DNA of 64,000 nt from Rhodospirillum centenum SW (GTDB lineage: Bacteria; Pseudomonadota; Alphaproteobacteria; Azospirillales; Azospirillaceae): the NCBI RefSeq assembly GCF_000016185.1, contig NC_011420.2, forward strand, positions 4,209,501 to 4,273,500, in the 5' to 3' direction. The translations under genes and the position numbers were made by a program. Under the pieces are notes generated by a model that ran no database searches, was not told the DNA's origin, and worked only from the letters and a program-made list of their open reading frames with translations. Below, piece after piece: positions 1 to 9,031 of this stretch (positions are counted from its first letter, which is position 1; each line of letters opens with the position of its first letter).

Positions 1-2
1 GG

Positions 3-2075
3 GCCGCCGCCGGGACACTGGCGCTCCAGCTTGCCGTGACGGATGCCAGCCCGGTCAGCTACAGCCTGCTCGGCGGCACCGGCGTGGAACTCTTCGATCT
101 CGATCCGGCGACCGGACGGATCACGCTCGCCCAGGATGTCGGGCTCGATCATGACGGGACGAGCAGCTACACCCTCACGGTGCGGGCAAGCGACGTTGCC
201 GGCAACAGCCGCGACCAGAGTTTCACGATTGCCGTGACGAACGTGGCGCCCACGGTGCCCGTCGATACGAACACGGCGCCGGACAGGGTTGTCGAAGGGG
301 CGTCGGCAGGGACGCGGGTGGGGATCACGGCGATGGCCACCGACCCGGGCGGCGGGACGGTAAGCTGGAGCCTGACGGACGATGCCGGCGGGCGGTTCCG
401 GATCGACGCGGCGACAGGTGTCGTGATGGTGCGGGACGGCGGCCTGATCAACTACGGGGCAGCGACCAGCCACACCATCGTCGTGACCGCGACGGACGCC
501 GGCGGGCTGACCGCCTCGCAGAACTTCACGATCGCGGTGACCCAGGCCCCCGATCCGGAGCCGCCGCCTCCACCACCACCACCACCGCCTGTGGTGGTGA
601 TCCCGCCGTCGCCGCCAGGGCCGCCGCTGCCGCCGGCGCCGCCGGGACCACCGGCCGCCCCGCCGCCGCCGCCGGTGGTTCCGACGACGGTGACGGCGAC
701 GGAGGACGGGGTGTCGGTGGGGCGCGGCAGCGGCAGCGACAGCCTGACCGGGCGGCCGGTGGAGCAGGTCGTGGTGGCGCCGGTTCCGACCAGCCGCCAG
801 GATGCCGGCGGCACGCCGACGGCGAACGCGGACATCCGGCTGGGCGGCAGCAGCAGTGTGCCTGTCCTGGTGGCGACGCTGCCGGTGGGGGTCGGGCTGC
901 AGGCCTCGGGGGCGACGACGCTGACCCTGGCGGAACTCTCCGCAGCGGCGGGGGTGGAGGCCGGGCGCATCCAGGCGGCCGGCACGGTATCGACCGGCAC
1001 GGTCGATCTGGCGGGCCTGTCGACGCTGCTGCCCGGGAGCACGCCGGTGACGCTGCGGACGGTGACGCCGACGCTGACGGCGGGCAGCACGACACCGCCC
1101 GGTCAGCCGATCCTCCTCTCGGTGCCGACCTCGACCGACACGTCGGGGATGGTCACGGCGGTGGTGATCGACGGCCGCTCGCTGCCGTCGGGGACGAACA
1201 TCGAACTGCGCGACGTTGACTATGCGGTTGTGACGGGCAGCGTGTTCGTGACCGGGGGCACCGGGTCGAACGTGGTGATCGGGGACGATGCGCGGCAGTA
1301 CATCCGGCTCGGCCCGGACGACGACACGCTGCGCGGCGGCGGCGGCGACGACACGGTGGGGTCGGGGGAGGGCCGCGACCTGCTCTACGGCGACGAGGGC
1401 AATGACAGCGTGTTCGGCGGGGAGGGGTATGACCGTCTCTCCGGCGGGGCGGGGGACGACACGATCGACGGCGGCTCGGGGGTCGATGTCGTCCGCATCG
1501 AGGCGGCGCGCTCGGCGGTGACGCTGGAGGCGACGGGCCCCTGGGGCGTGCGGCTGAGCGGGGCGGCGACGGGCACGGACGTGGCCAGCGGGGTCGAACT
1601 GATCCGGTTCGACGACCAGGTGGTCTATGTCACCCTGCCGGTGCGCTTCGAGGCGGTGCAGCCGGACGGCGGCGGGGCGTTCGACGAGGCCTTCTACCTC
1701 GCCCAGTGGGCGGACGTGCGGGCCGCGGTGGCGGACGGCCGGTTCCAGAGCGGCCTGGAGCACTATCTGGCGTTCGGTCAGGCCGAGGGGCGCGACCCGA
1801 CCCCGCTGTTCGACGAGGAGGCGTACCTGGCCCGCTGGGCCGACGTGCGCGTCGCGGTGGAGGCCGGGCAGTTCCACTCGGGCTACGAGCACTATCTTGC
1901 GTTCGGCTGGCGCGAGGACCGCGATCCCTCCGCCTGGTTCGACCTGTCGGCCTATCTGCAGCGCAACTCCGATGTCGCCGACGCCGGCATCGATCCCCTG
2001 CGCCACTGGCTCGTCTGGGGCATCGGCGAAGACCGCATCGCCACCGCCGCAGACACCGGCCTCTGGCTCGCCTGA
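3..2075 (+). CDS. Cadherin-like/RTX repeat secreted or surface protein (5' end outside window)
   Basis: The frame is open from the first bases of the window, so the start lies upstream; 690 residues are visible. The N-terminal visible part has two cadherin-like repeats, each with a FDLDPATGRI- or FRIDAATGVV-type strand and ending in FTIAVT. A long proline-rich linker follows (about residues 182-226). Glycine/aspartate-rich RTX calcium-binding nonapeptides lie at about residues 416-493 (GGGGDDTVG, YGDEGNDSV, SGGAGDDTI). The C-terminal 120 residues hold three copies of a roughly 40-residue repeat of the type YLA-x2-ADVR-x-AV...HYLAFG-x2-EGRDP. RTX proteins are usually type I secretion substrates that fold on calcium outside the cell. 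A role in adhesion or matrix binding is inferred from the neighbouring EPS cluster. No secretion genes are visible here. Confidence 0.85.
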   Translation, partial: AAAGTLALQLAVTDASPVSYSLLGGTGVELFDLDPATGRITLAQDVGLDHDGTSSYTLTVRASDVAGNSRDQSFTIAVTNVAPTVPVDTNTAPDRVVEGASAGTRVGITAMATDPGGGTVSWSLTDDAGGRFRIDAATGVVMVRDGGLINYGAATSHTIVVTATDAGGLTASQNFTIAVTQAPDPEPPPPPPPPPPVVVIPPSPPGPPLPPAPPGPPAAPPPPPVVPTTVTATEDGVSVGRGSGSDSLTGRPVEQVVVAPVPTSRQDAGGTPTANADIRLGGSSSVPVLVATLPVGVGLQASGATTLTLAELSAAAGVEAGRIQAAGTVSTGTVDLAGLSTLLPGSTPVTLRTVTPTLTAGSTTPPGQPILLSVPTSTDTSGMVTAVVIDGRSLPSGTNIELRDVDYAVVTGSVFVTGGTGSNVVIGDDARQYIRLGPDDDTLRGGGGDDTVGSGEGRDLLYGDEGNDSVFGGEGYDRLSGGAGDDTIDGGSGVDVVRIEAARSAVTLEATGPWGVRLSGAATGTDVASGVELIRFDDQVVYVTLPVRFEAVQPDGGGAFDEAFYLAQWADVRAAVADGRFQSGLEHYLAFGQAEGRDPTPLFDEEAYLARWADVRVAVEAGQFHSGYEHYLAFGWREDRDPSAWFDLSAYLQRNSDVADAGIDPLRHWLVWGIGEDRIATAADTGLWLA

Positions 2076-2099
2076 CGGGCTCGCCCGACCCGAGGCCAA

Positions 2100-2126
2100 G
2101 GGGCGCCCCGCACGCCGGGGCGCCCC
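2100..2126 (+). terminator. Perfect 11-bp GC hairpin after the RTX gene
   Basis: GGGGCGCCCCG, a 5-nt loop (cacgc) and CGGGGCGCCCC form a perfect stem 25 bp after the stop codon. There is no T-run after it, so it is either a weak intrinsic terminator or a 3'-end stabilising hairpin. The next gene is on the opposite strand and ends at 2308. Confidence 0.6.
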
Positions 2127-2307
2127 CGTCAGAACTACCCCCCGTCAGAGGCGGGGGCAGTCGGAGCCTTCCTGGGCTATGGCAAGGAGAGGATCAGGGG
2201 GATCGTCCGGGCGCAGGTCGCAGGCCTTTCCCATGGCGGTGCATCGTCAGGGATCCCCGTAGATCTGTCCGCTGGAGATATCCCCAGGAACGGGGCTGTC
2301 TGCCCCG

Positions 2308-3750
2308 TCAGTACACGTCCCGCCCTGCCAGCTTGATCGCGGTGAGGACCAGGATCTTGATGTCCAGGGCCAGCGACCAGTTCTCGACATAGTACAGATC
2401 CTGCTCGATGCGGCGCTGCAGTGTCTCGACATCCGGGACCTCGCCGCGCAGGCCGGTCACCTGGGCCAGCCCCGTCATGCCCGGCTTGACCCGGTGGCGC
2501 GCCATGTAGCTCTCGACCTGCTCGCTGAATGCGGTGTCGTGCACCAGCGCGTGCGGCCGCGGACCGACCAGCGACATCTCTCCCCGCAGCACGTTGATGA
2601 GCTGCGGCAGTTCATCCAGGCTGCTGGCGCGCAGGAACCGTCCCATCCGGGTGACGCGCGGGTCGCGCCGGGTCACCTGTTGCAGCGGCCCGGTCCCGTC
2701 CTCCGTGACATGCAGGGTCCGGAACTTCAGCACGGTGAAGCTGGCCTTTCCGAAGCCGCCGCGCCGCTGCCGGAACAGGGCCGGGCCGGGGCTGTCCAGC
2801 CGGATCAGCGCCGCCAGCAGCAGCAGCAGGGGGGACAGCACCACCAGCAGAGCGCTCCCCACCACGATGTCGAAGAGGCGCTTGACCGTCCGGTCCATCT
2901 CCGCCAGGGGCGGTCGCGCGACCGTGATGACCGCCGGATCGTCGGTCAGGCCGAAGTCGCTGCGCCGCCGCAACACCCCGGGCGGCGGCAGGATCTTCAC
3001 CGCGACGGGCAGGAAGCGGGTCGCCCCGACATAGGCTTCAAGGGCCGCGTCGTCGTCCAGCGGCGGAGCCAGCAGGACCTGGTCGATCCGGTAGCGGGTG
3101 CAGAGAACCGCGATCTCGCGCACGGCATCGCGCAGATCGGGTGCCGCCGGGGCCGCTCCGTCCCCGCCATCGCCGCTGCCCCGGGGCGCAACGGCGACCG
3201 TGGCCAGGACGGCGTTCTCCCGGTCCGACAGGTAGGGCAGCAGGGCTTCAATCCGGTCGGTCGGCCCGACGAGCACGGAATGGCCGCAGAGCCGCCCGGT
3301 TTCGCGCAGCCAGGTCAGCACATAGCGGTAGAACAGCCGGACCGAACCGAGGGCGACGAAGCCGAGCAGCGCCCAGGAGCCCAGCCAGATGCGTGAATAC
3401 TGACCACTCGTCTTGGCGGCGAAGCTGAGCGCGATCACCAGCAGGACGGCCAGCCCCCAGCTGCTGGCGACGCGCCGCACGGCGGTCACCGGATCGCTCA
3501 TGCTCTCCGGCCGGTGGGTCCGGAACATGGGGCCGAGGAAAAGAAAGGCAAAGGCCCCGAGGGCAACCAGGACGGCATAATCGTCCGGTAGCTCGGACTG
3601 ACCGAAGCGAAGGCTGACCGCCGCAAGGGCAGCCGCAATGATGATCGTCAGGTCAGAACTCTGGAAAACCACCTGAACGGCCCGCTTGCTCCAGCGGGAG
3701 GGGCGCCGGACAGCAGAATGTGAGCTCTTTTCCGGGGCAGCCGTCGTCAC
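2308..3750 (-). CDS. Polyprenyl-phosphate sugar-1-phosphate transferase (WcaJ/ExoY type) initiating EPS synthesis
   Basis: 480 residues. Four hydrophobic segments lie in the first 150 residues, followed by a CoA-binding-like middle domain. The C-terminal bacterial sugar transferase domain starts at about residue 288 with KRLFDIVVGSALLVVLSPLL, the re-entrant membrane helix typical of the family. Family signatures visible are FRQRRGGFGK, VLKFRTL, DELPQLINVLRGEMSLVGPRP and the C-terminal LDIKILVLT. Such enzymes transfer a hexose-1-phosphate (often glucose or galactose) to undecaprenyl phosphate at the inner membrane, the first step of Wzx/Wzy-dependent EPS synthesis. The start is GTG at 3750; no upstream ATG in frame gives a better fit and the Shine-Dalgarno is weak. 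It is transcribed away from the rest of the cluster across an AT-rich intergenic region. Sugar specificity cannot be read from the sequence. Confidence 0.92.
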   Translation of the reverse strand: MTTAAPEKSSHSAVRRPSRWSKRAVQVVFQSSDLTIIIAAALAAVSLRFGQSELPDDYAVLVALGAFAFLFLGPMFRTHRPESMSDPVTAVRRVASSWGLAVLLVIALSFAAKTSGQYSRIWLGSWALLGFVALGSVRLFYRYVLTWLRETGRLCGHSVLVGPTDRIEALLPYLSDRENAVLATVAVAPRGSGDGGDGAAPAAPDLRDAVREIAVLCTRYRIDQVLLAPPLDDDAALEAYVGATRFLPVAVKILPPPGVLRRRSDFGLTDDPAVITVARPPLAEMDRTVKRLFDIVVGSALLVVLSPLLLLLAALIRLDSPGPALFRQRRGGFGKASFTVLKFRTLHVTEDGTGPLQQVTRRDPRVTRMGRFLRASSLDELPQLINVLRGEMSLVGPRPHALVHDTAFSEQVESYMARHRVKPGMTGLAQVTGLRGEVPDVETLQRRIEQDLYYVENWSLALDIKILVLTAIKLAGRDVY

Positions 3751-3787
3751 GGTGGGCTCAACACTGTTAACCCCGTCTTAACGCCGC

Positions 3788-3817
3788 ATATCCGGGAGAG
3801 GTACATCACCATGACAA
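3788..3817 (-). promoter_or_regulatory. Candidate sigma70-like promoter for the sugar-phosphate transferase
   Basis: On the minus strand TTGTCA (3817-3812) is followed after 18 nt by GGATAT (3793-3788), about 40 bp upstream of the GTG start. The -35 overlaps one arm of an 8-bp inverted repeat (GACAAATG 3813-3820, CATTTGTC 3855-3862). Suggestive only: the spacer is one base longer than optimal. Confidence 0.3.
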
Positions 3818-4134
3818 ATGAAGCAAGGAGCTTTCCTAAAAATTCATTAAATCCCATTTGTCCTATATGGAATTATCGCATGAGAATTCCGAATGAGTAT
3901 TGATCGTTCCATGCAAAAATCGAGCGCTGATTTGTGACGCTTAGAAATTGAAAGCATCATTCAGCGCATCAAGATTTTTGGTTAATGAAAATCAAGGCAA
4001 TGTAATGTCATCGGATATTCTAGCAGCAATATAATCTCAATATAATCATGGCTGGCTCTTTTGCTGAAGATTCCGGGTCGGGATTGATGGTCGTTTTCTT
4101 GGCGCAACTCTTCATTGGGGGTCCGGCCCGCCGA

Positions 4135-4470
4135 TCATCGAAGGTCTCGCACGCCTTCGCCGCGGCCTGATCCGCTCGCTGCGCTCAAATGTGCAGGCCG
4201 GACCGTTTCCGGGGCGGTGGGGGCGGTCAGTTCGGGAACGCAATCGAAGTTGATCCGACGGTTCCGGTCGCCAGCGACATGGGAGCTCCCGAGTCGGGCT
4301 TGCGGAACGATGTCCTTTTCGCCCTGTGACAGTTTCCCTTCCTGCAATGGAGGCGGAACGATCAGGTGGTTTGAGTTTTCCGCGCCGGCGTCTTCCGCCG
4401 TCTTTCGCCTGATGGTCGGGATGGAAAACAACATCCCTGCCGGAAGTGTGGCCAGGAAGAGTCGGGTCAT
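4135..4470 (-). CDS. Doubtful hypothetical protein, 111 aa
   Basis: An open frame with ATG start inside the long intergenic region. The first 18 residues (MTRLFLATLPAGMLFSIP) could pass for a short signal sequence, and AGAGAT lies just before the ATG. The rest is polar, without a recognisable domain. Third-position GC appears lower than in the certain genes around it, and there is no good Shine-Dalgarno spacing. It may be chance open frame in GC-rich DNA; I list it because nothing else explains this stretch. Confidence 0.18.
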   Translation of the reverse strand: MTRLFLATLPAGMLFSIPTIRRKTAEDAGAENSNHLIVPPPLQEGKLSQGEKDIVPQARLGSSHVAGDRNRRINFDCVPELTAPTAPETVRPAHLSAASGSGRGEGVRDLR

Positions 4471-4586
4471 ATCTCTAGTCTTGAGAATTCGGGCGGCTGA
4501 TGCTACGGATGGGGTAAGTCCTGAACGGTGCTGCCCATTTCGGACAGTATCTCATACCCGAACACTCCACGACATGGGTGGGCCCG

Positions 4587-5816
4587 ATGCGCAATGCAGT
4601 CAAACTCGCTGCCGCGGCAACCGTTCTGGTCAGCGCGCTTCCGCTGGTCGCAGTCGCTCAGGAGGATGCGCGGGGCGTTCCGGTGCTCAACCGGGGGCGG
4701 CCGGACTACGATGCCGCGGGCGTCCGTGCCGGCGGCTTCATGGTGATGCCGTCGCTGAAGCTCGCCGGGCAGTATGACGACAATATCTTCGCCTCGGAGA
4801 ACGAGGTCGATGACTACATCCTGGTCGCTTCGCCGTCCCTCAGGGTGCGGTCGAACTGGAACAATCATGCCCTGAATTTCCAGGCCGGCGCCGATGTCGG
4901 GCGCTACCAGGACAACGACCAGGAGGATTACGAGGACTATCTGGTCGGTCTGGACGGTCGGATCGACATCGCCCGTGGCACCACGGCGCGCGCTGACGGC
5001 AGCTATGCCCGCAAGCATGAGGAGCGGGGCTCGCCCAACGATGCCGGCGGGCGCGAACCGACCGAGTATGATCTTGTGACGCTGGGGGCGGGGTTCGACC
5101 GCTCGCTGGCCCGCCTGGGCTTCCGGCTTGGCGGCGACTACCAGAGCTTCAACTTCGACGATGTCGCCGGCGTCGGCTCCCAGATCATCGACCAGGACAA
5201 CCGTGACCGTGAGGAATACGGCGTCACAGCCCGGGTCAGCTACGAGACCACGCCCAATGCCCGCGGTTTCGTGCAGGCGGCCTACAACTGGCGCCGCTAC
5301 GATACCAATCCGGTGCGCGATTCCGATGGCTACCGCCTGACGGCCGGTGTCGAGCTCGACCTCGGCGGCATCACCACCGGCGAGCTGTTCGCCGGCTACC
5401 GTAGCCAGTCCTACGACGATCCGCTGTTCGATGATGCCAGCGGCTTCACCTACGGCGCCAACCTGACCTGGAACGCTACGGCTCTCACCACGCTGATCTT
5501 CACCGTCTCCAACACGACCGAGGAGACGACGCAGGCCGGCAGTTCGTCCTACATCGCCAGCCTCTACCGGGTGCAGGTCGATCACGAACTGATGCGCAAC
5601 GTCATCCTGTCCGGTTTCGCCTCCTACATCGACAACGACTACAAGGGCATCACCCGTCAGGAGGATGTGATCGGTCTCGGCGCAAGCGCCAAGTACCTGA
5701 TCAACCGCAACTTCTCTGCCGAACTCGGCTATCGGATGACCGACCGGGACGTCAACGTGGCCGGTTCCGATTACACCCGCAACATCTTCTTCCTGAATCT
5801 TACGGCGGCTCTCTGA
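4587..5816 (+). CDS. Outer-membrane beta-barrel protein of the EPS export locus
   Basis: 409 residues from the ATG at 4587; a GTG 9 bp upstream is also possible. The protein opens with a Sec signal peptide (MRNAVKLAAAATVLVSALPL, cleavage after AVA-Q). The rest is alternating amphipathic strands rich in aromatic and acidic residues (GQYDDNIFAS, YRSQSYDDPLFDDASGFTYG, ELGYRMTDRDV) and ends NIFFLNLTAAL, a typical C-terminal strand for BAM-dependent insertion. This resembles the outer-membrane beta-barrel (BBP2-type) proteins found in EPS operons beside OPX and Wzc genes. Those are thought to help polysaccharide cross or attach to the outer membrane, but no single function is established for the family. 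It precedes the OPX and kinase genes on the same strand. Confidence 0.8.
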   Translation: MRNAVKLAAAATVLVSALPLVAVAQEDARGVPVLNRGRPDYDAAGVRAGGFMVMPSLKLAGQYDDNIFASENEVDDYILVASPSLRVRSNWNNHALNFQAGADVGRYQDNDQEDYEDYLVGLDGRIDIARGTTARADGSYARKHEERGSPNDAGGREPTEYDLVTLGAGFDRSLARLGFRLGGDYQSFNFDDVAGVGSQIIDQDNRDREEYGVTARVSYETTPNARGFVQAAYNWRRYDTNPVRDSDGYRLTAGVELDLGGITTGELFAGYRSQSYDDPLFDDASGFTYGANLTWNATALTTLIFTVSNTTEETTQAGSSSYIASLYRVQVDHELMRNVILSGFASYIDNDYKGITRQEDVIGLGASAKYLINRNFSAELGYRMTDRDVNVAGSDYTRNIFFLNLTAAL

Positions 5817-6132
5817 CCCGTTGATGACGGGCTGACCTGCTGCGCGAACGGAACGGTGCAGGAGCGAGGCAGGCGGAGTCCTGCCCGCGTCCTCGCTCTC
5901 TGCGTCCGGCGGGTCCTGCGCCCGGTTCATCCGGGGCGGGCCGGAGTGCTGCGGTGCTTACTGGATGACAGGCCTGGATGCCGTATCGGTCGGTTCCCCG
6001 TAAATCAAGCACGCCTGAACCGATGATCTTTTTGTTTTCGGATCCTGAGCCGGTTCTGCATCAGCTCCGATGGAGATTCGCCGGGAATCCGTGGTAAAGT
6101 GATCAGGTCTTGTGGAGCCTTGGTCGGGGACA
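5817..6132 (+). other. 316-bp gap before the OPX gene; nested hairpin, no gene seen
   Basis: After the barrel gene an imperfect nested hairpin is visible: GAGCGAGG (5862-5869) pairs with CCTCGCTC (5891-5898), with an inner CAGG/CCTG. It has no following T-run. The later half (6010-6110) is less GC-rich and includes a T-rich stretch (about 6028-6038) and a -10-like TAAAGT at 6095-6100 without a good -35. It probably carries the promoter for the OPX and kinase genes, but I cannot fix it. No gene is supported. Confidence 0.4.
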
Positions 6133-6705
6133 ATGCTGGAAATCCTGCTGCAGTCGGGGAGGAGGCGGTCGGATCTGTTCCGCTGCATCCTGATGCTGTT
6201 CTTCCTGCCGGTCCTGTTCCTGGGGGCGACCATACCTGTGGCATCAGCCGCGGAGTACCGCCTGGGCTCCGGTGATAAGCTGCGCGTTGCCGTCTTCGCC
6301 GAGCCCGACCTGTCGGGCGAGTTCGAGGTCGAAGGGGCCGGTATCATCTCGCTGCCCCTGATCGGCCAGCTCAAGGCGGGCGGCCTGACCCCGCGGGAAC
6401 TGGAACGGGCCATCGCCGAGAAGCTGGCCGACGGCTATCTCGTGAACCCGCGCGTCAGCGTCGAGGTCATGAACTACCGGCCCTTCTTCATTCTGGGCGA
6501 GGTCAATTCGCCGGGAAGCTACGCCTATGTCAACGGCATGACGGTCCTGAACGCCGTGGCCCTGGCCGGGGGCTACACCTACCGGGCCCGCAAGGACCGC
6601 ATCGTGATCCTGCGCGGGGGCCGGAGCAACGATGAGGAACTGGCGTCGGAAGCCACCGAGGTCCTGCCCGGCGACATCATCCGCATTCCGGAGCGACTGT
6701 TCTAG
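6133..6705 (+). CDS. Polysaccharide export (OPX) protein, short GumB/Wza type
   Basis: 190 residues from ATG 6133 (GGGGA just upstream). A Sec signal peptide ends ...ASA-AEY near residue 41. The mature part begins YRLGSGDKLRVAVF, the diagnostic start of the polysaccharide export domain, and goes on EFEVEGAGIISLPLIG. One SLBB-type domain follows (YRPFFILGEVNSPGSYAYVNGMTV onward in two parts, about residues 115-180). No lipobox cysteine is seen, and the protein lacks the C-terminal extension of full-length Wza, so it belongs with the short OPX proteins such as GumB. It probably forms the periplasmic/outer-membrane channel for EPS and works with the upstream barrel protein and the co-polymerase encoded next. 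Confidence 0.92.
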   Translation: MLEILLQSGRRRSDLFRCILMLFFLPVLFLGATIPVASAAEYRLGSGDKLRVAVFAEPDLSGEFEVEGAGIISLPLIGQLKAGGLTPRELERAIAEKLADGYLVNPRVSVEVMNYRPFFILGEVNSPGSYAYVNGMTVLNAVALAGGYTYRARKDRIVILRGGRSNDEELASEATEVLPGDIIRIPERLF

Positions 6706-6790
6706 ACAGGCCCCGGTCCCCCCCTTGCGCCGGTCGCCGTCGATGTTCGGACCCCGGTGCCGCCCGACATCTGGAACAGGAACGCCGTAA

Positions 6791-9031
6791 ATGTCGCCAG
6801 AGGCAGTTGACCGACCCGATCCGGCCGGACCGGCCGCCAGGACCAATGCGGATGAGGAACTCCGTCTCATCATCCGCATCCTGATGCGGCGGTGGCTGGT
6901 CATCCTCTGCGCGCTCCTGTTCTCCTTCCTTGTCTCCGTCGTCATCGCTTACATGCTTCCCGCCCGCTATACGGCGGAAGCGGTCGTCATGCTCGACATG
7001 CGCCGCACCCAGGTGGTGGATGTCGAGGCAGTCGTCTCGGGGCTCCGTCCGGAGGCTGCCGTCGTGCGCAGCGAGATGGACGTGATCTCCTCCCGCGTCA
7101 TGGCGGCCAAGGTCACGGACCGCCTGGATCTGCTGAACGCTCCGGACTTCAACGGCACAGCCCCGCTGCCGCACTCCCTGTTCAGCTATGTCGATCCCGT
7201 CGGTTGGCTCCGCTCTCTCGTCCGAATGATCACCGCGGGCGGCGAGGGGCCGAAGGAACCACAGACGGAGGAGGAGCGTCGGGCGGATCTGCGCGAACGC
7301 ATCATAACGGAGGTGCGGGCGGGCCTGCGCACCAGCAATGACGGGCGCTCCTTCTCCATCCGGATCAGCTATACGGCGCGCGATCCCCTCAGGGCGGCAC
7401 AGCTGGCCAACGCCTATGCCGACACCTATCTGGTCGACCAGCTGGAAGCGAAGTATGAGGCGACCCGGCGCGCCAACGAATGGCTCAGTTCCCGCCTGGG
7501 TGAACTCCGCGACCAGGTCAGGGTCGCCGAGGAGGCGGTCACCCGCTACCGCGAGGAGCAGAACCTCGTGGAGGCGCGGGGCGGCACCGTCACGGCGCAG
7601 CAGCTTGCCGAGATCAATTCCCAGCTTGTCATCGCCCGCACGGAGCGCACCCAGGCGGAGGCCCGCCTGCGCGGTGCCCAGACCCTGCTCCAGGCGGATG
7701 CGCGCGGCTCCGCGACCTCCGAGGCTCTGACCTCCGCGCTCATCCAGCGGCTCCGGGAGGAGGAGAGCCAACTGCGTCGCCGGGAGGCGGAACTGGCCAC
7801 CCGGTACGGGCCGCGGCACCCGACGATGATCAATCTCCAGGCCGAAATCCGCAACATCCAGGAGAAGCTGCGGGACGAGGCCCGGCGCATCGTCCAGAGC
7901 CTTGCCAATGATCTCCAGGTCGCCAGGGCGAAGGAGGCCAGCCTTCAGCAGAGCCTGAACCAGCTTCAGTCGCAGTCCGGGGTCAGTCTCCAGGCGGAGG
8001 TGAAACTGCGTGAACTGGAACGCGAGGCGCAGGCCAACCGCCTGCTCTATGAGAACTTCCTGGGCCGCTTCAAGGAGACGACCGAGCAGAAGGATCTCCA
8101 GACCTCCGATGCGCGTCTGATCTCCAACGCCGTCGTGCCGACGGCCCCCTCCTATCCGAACAAGAGCCTGATCGCCATGTTCGGGCTTGGCTTCGGCCTG
8201 CTGCTCGGCATGGCTCTCGCCTTCGCCATCGAGCGTCTCGACCGGGGTTTCCGTCTGGCAGAGGATGTCGAGGCGCAGACGGGTACATCGGTGCTCGCCG
8301 TGGTGCCGGCCTTGAAACGGGGATCCCCGCCGCCGGAAGAATTCCTCCTGAACAAACCGCTGTCCAGCTTCGCGGAAGCGATGCGGACCGTCCGGACGGC
8401 GATCCACTTCTCGAACGTGGACCGCCCGCCGAAGGTCATCATGGTGACCTCGGCCGTGCCCGGCGAAGGCAAGAGCACCCTGTGCCTGTCCCTGGCCCGT
8501 TCCCTCGCCTCGTCGGGGAACAAGGTCCTGCTCATCGATGCCGACCTGCGCCGTCCCCGCATCGGCTCCGCCCTCGCCGGCAACGGCCACTCCGGCGACC
8601 TCTCGGAACTGCTGATCGGGGACCGCGCCCCGGAGGATGTCATCCGGGTGGATACCCGCACCGACCTGCACTATGTCGTGGCCCAGAGCAAGGCGCCGAA
8701 CCCTCAGGATCTGCTGGCCTCCCGGCAGATGGAGCGGTTCGTCCGCGGATGCGCCGATGTCTACGACTACGTCGTCATCGACACGCCGCCGGTCATGGCC
8801 GTGGCCGATGCCATCTCGGTTTCGCGCTATGTCGATGCCTGCCTGTTCGTGTTGCGCTGGGCAGAAACCCCGCGCGATTTCGCCCTTACCGCCATCCGGA
8901 CCCTGCGGAAGTACAATGTGCCGGTGATCGGTACGGTGCTGAGCATGGTCAATGTGCGGCAACAGGCGAAATACGGCTATGGAGATCACGGCTACTATTA
9001 CAGCCGCTACAGCCAGTACTATAAAGACTGA
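6791..9031 (+). CDS. Wzc-type polysaccharide co-polymerase/BY-tyrosine autokinase
   Basis: 746 residues. The N-terminal Wzz domain starts with a transmembrane helix (about 35-55). A long periplasmic coiled coil runs through about 220-440 and ends in a GNVR-like stretch, followed by a second helix (about 457-477). The cytoplasmic BY-kinase shows Walker A (SAVPGEGKST, about 553), Walker A' (KVLLIDADLRRPRI, about 578) and Walker B (YVVIDTPPVM, about 660). The C-terminus is a cluster of eight tyrosines in the last 20 residues, the usual autophosphorylation site. Such proteins control EPS chain length and couple polymerisation to the OPX channel. AGGAA precedes the ATG at 6791. The 3' end overlaps the convergent glycosyltransferase gene by 13 bp. 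Confidence 0.96.
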   Translation: MSPEAVDRPDPAGPAARTNADEELRLIIRILMRRWLVILCALLFSFLVSVVIAYMLPARYTAEAVVMLDMRRTQVVDVEAVVSGLRPEAAVVRSEMDVISSRVMAAKVTDRLDLLNAPDFNGTAPLPHSLFSYVDPVGWLRSLVRMITAGGEGPKEPQTEEERRADLRERIITEVRAGLRTSNDGRSFSIRISYTARDPLRAAQLANAYADTYLVDQLEAKYEATRRANEWLSSRLGELRDQVRVAEEAVTRYREEQNLVEARGGTVTAQQLAEINSQLVIARTERTQAEARLRGAQTLLQADARGSATSEALTSALIQRLREEESQLRRREAELATRYGPRHPTMINLQAEIRNIQEKLRDEARRIVQSLANDLQVARAKEASLQQSLNQLQSQSGVSLQAEVKLRELEREAQANRLLYENFLGRFKETTEQKDLQTSDARLISNAVVPTAPSYPNKSLIAMFGLGFGLLLGMALAFAIERLDRGFRLAEDVEAQTGTSVLAVVPALKRGSPPPEEFLLNKPLSSFAEAMRTVRTAIHFSNVDRPPKVIMVTSAVPGEGKSTLCLSLARSLASSGNKVLLIDADLRRPRIGSALAGNGHSGDLSELLIGDRAPEDVIRVDTRTDLHYVVAQSKAPNPQDLLASRQMERFVRGCADVYDYVVIDTPPVMAVADAISVSRYVDACLFVLRWAETPRDFALTAIRTLRKYNVPVIGTVLSMVNVRQQAKYGYGDHGYYYSRYSQYYKD

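Larger units (their letters stand above)
3751..4586. promoter_or_regulatory. 836-bp divergent intergenic region with an AT-rich island
   Basis: This gap separates the divergent sugar-phosphate transferase and outer-membrane barrel genes. About 3775-4070 is strikingly AT-rich against the surrounding DNA. It contains an 8-bp inverted repeat (3813-3820/3855-3862), a 7-bp inverted repeat GCGCTGA/TCAGCGC (3924-3930/3961-3967) and a 9-bp direct repeat AATATAATC (4028-4036 and 4039-4047). This suits a promoter region bound by nucleoid proteins or an EPS regulator. The part from 4100 to 4586 returns to normal composition and holds only one doubtful minus-strand ORF. Confidence 0.5.

Noticed and set aside
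452-1095. Long minus-strand open frames opposite the RTX gene
   Set aside because: Low-complexity Gly/Pro/Ala/Ser-rich translations opposite repeats; typical shadow frames of GC-rich coding DNA.
3811-3903. 30-codon ORF beginning ATGACAAATGAAGC in the AT-rich island
   Set aside because: No Shine-Dalgarno at correct spacing, AT-rich codons unlike the genome, overlaps a promoter-like element and an inverted repeat; more likely chance.
4049-4066. sigma54-like TGGCTGG...TTTGCT
   Set aside because: Spacing between the GG and GC elements is one base too long and the TGGCAC core is degenerate.
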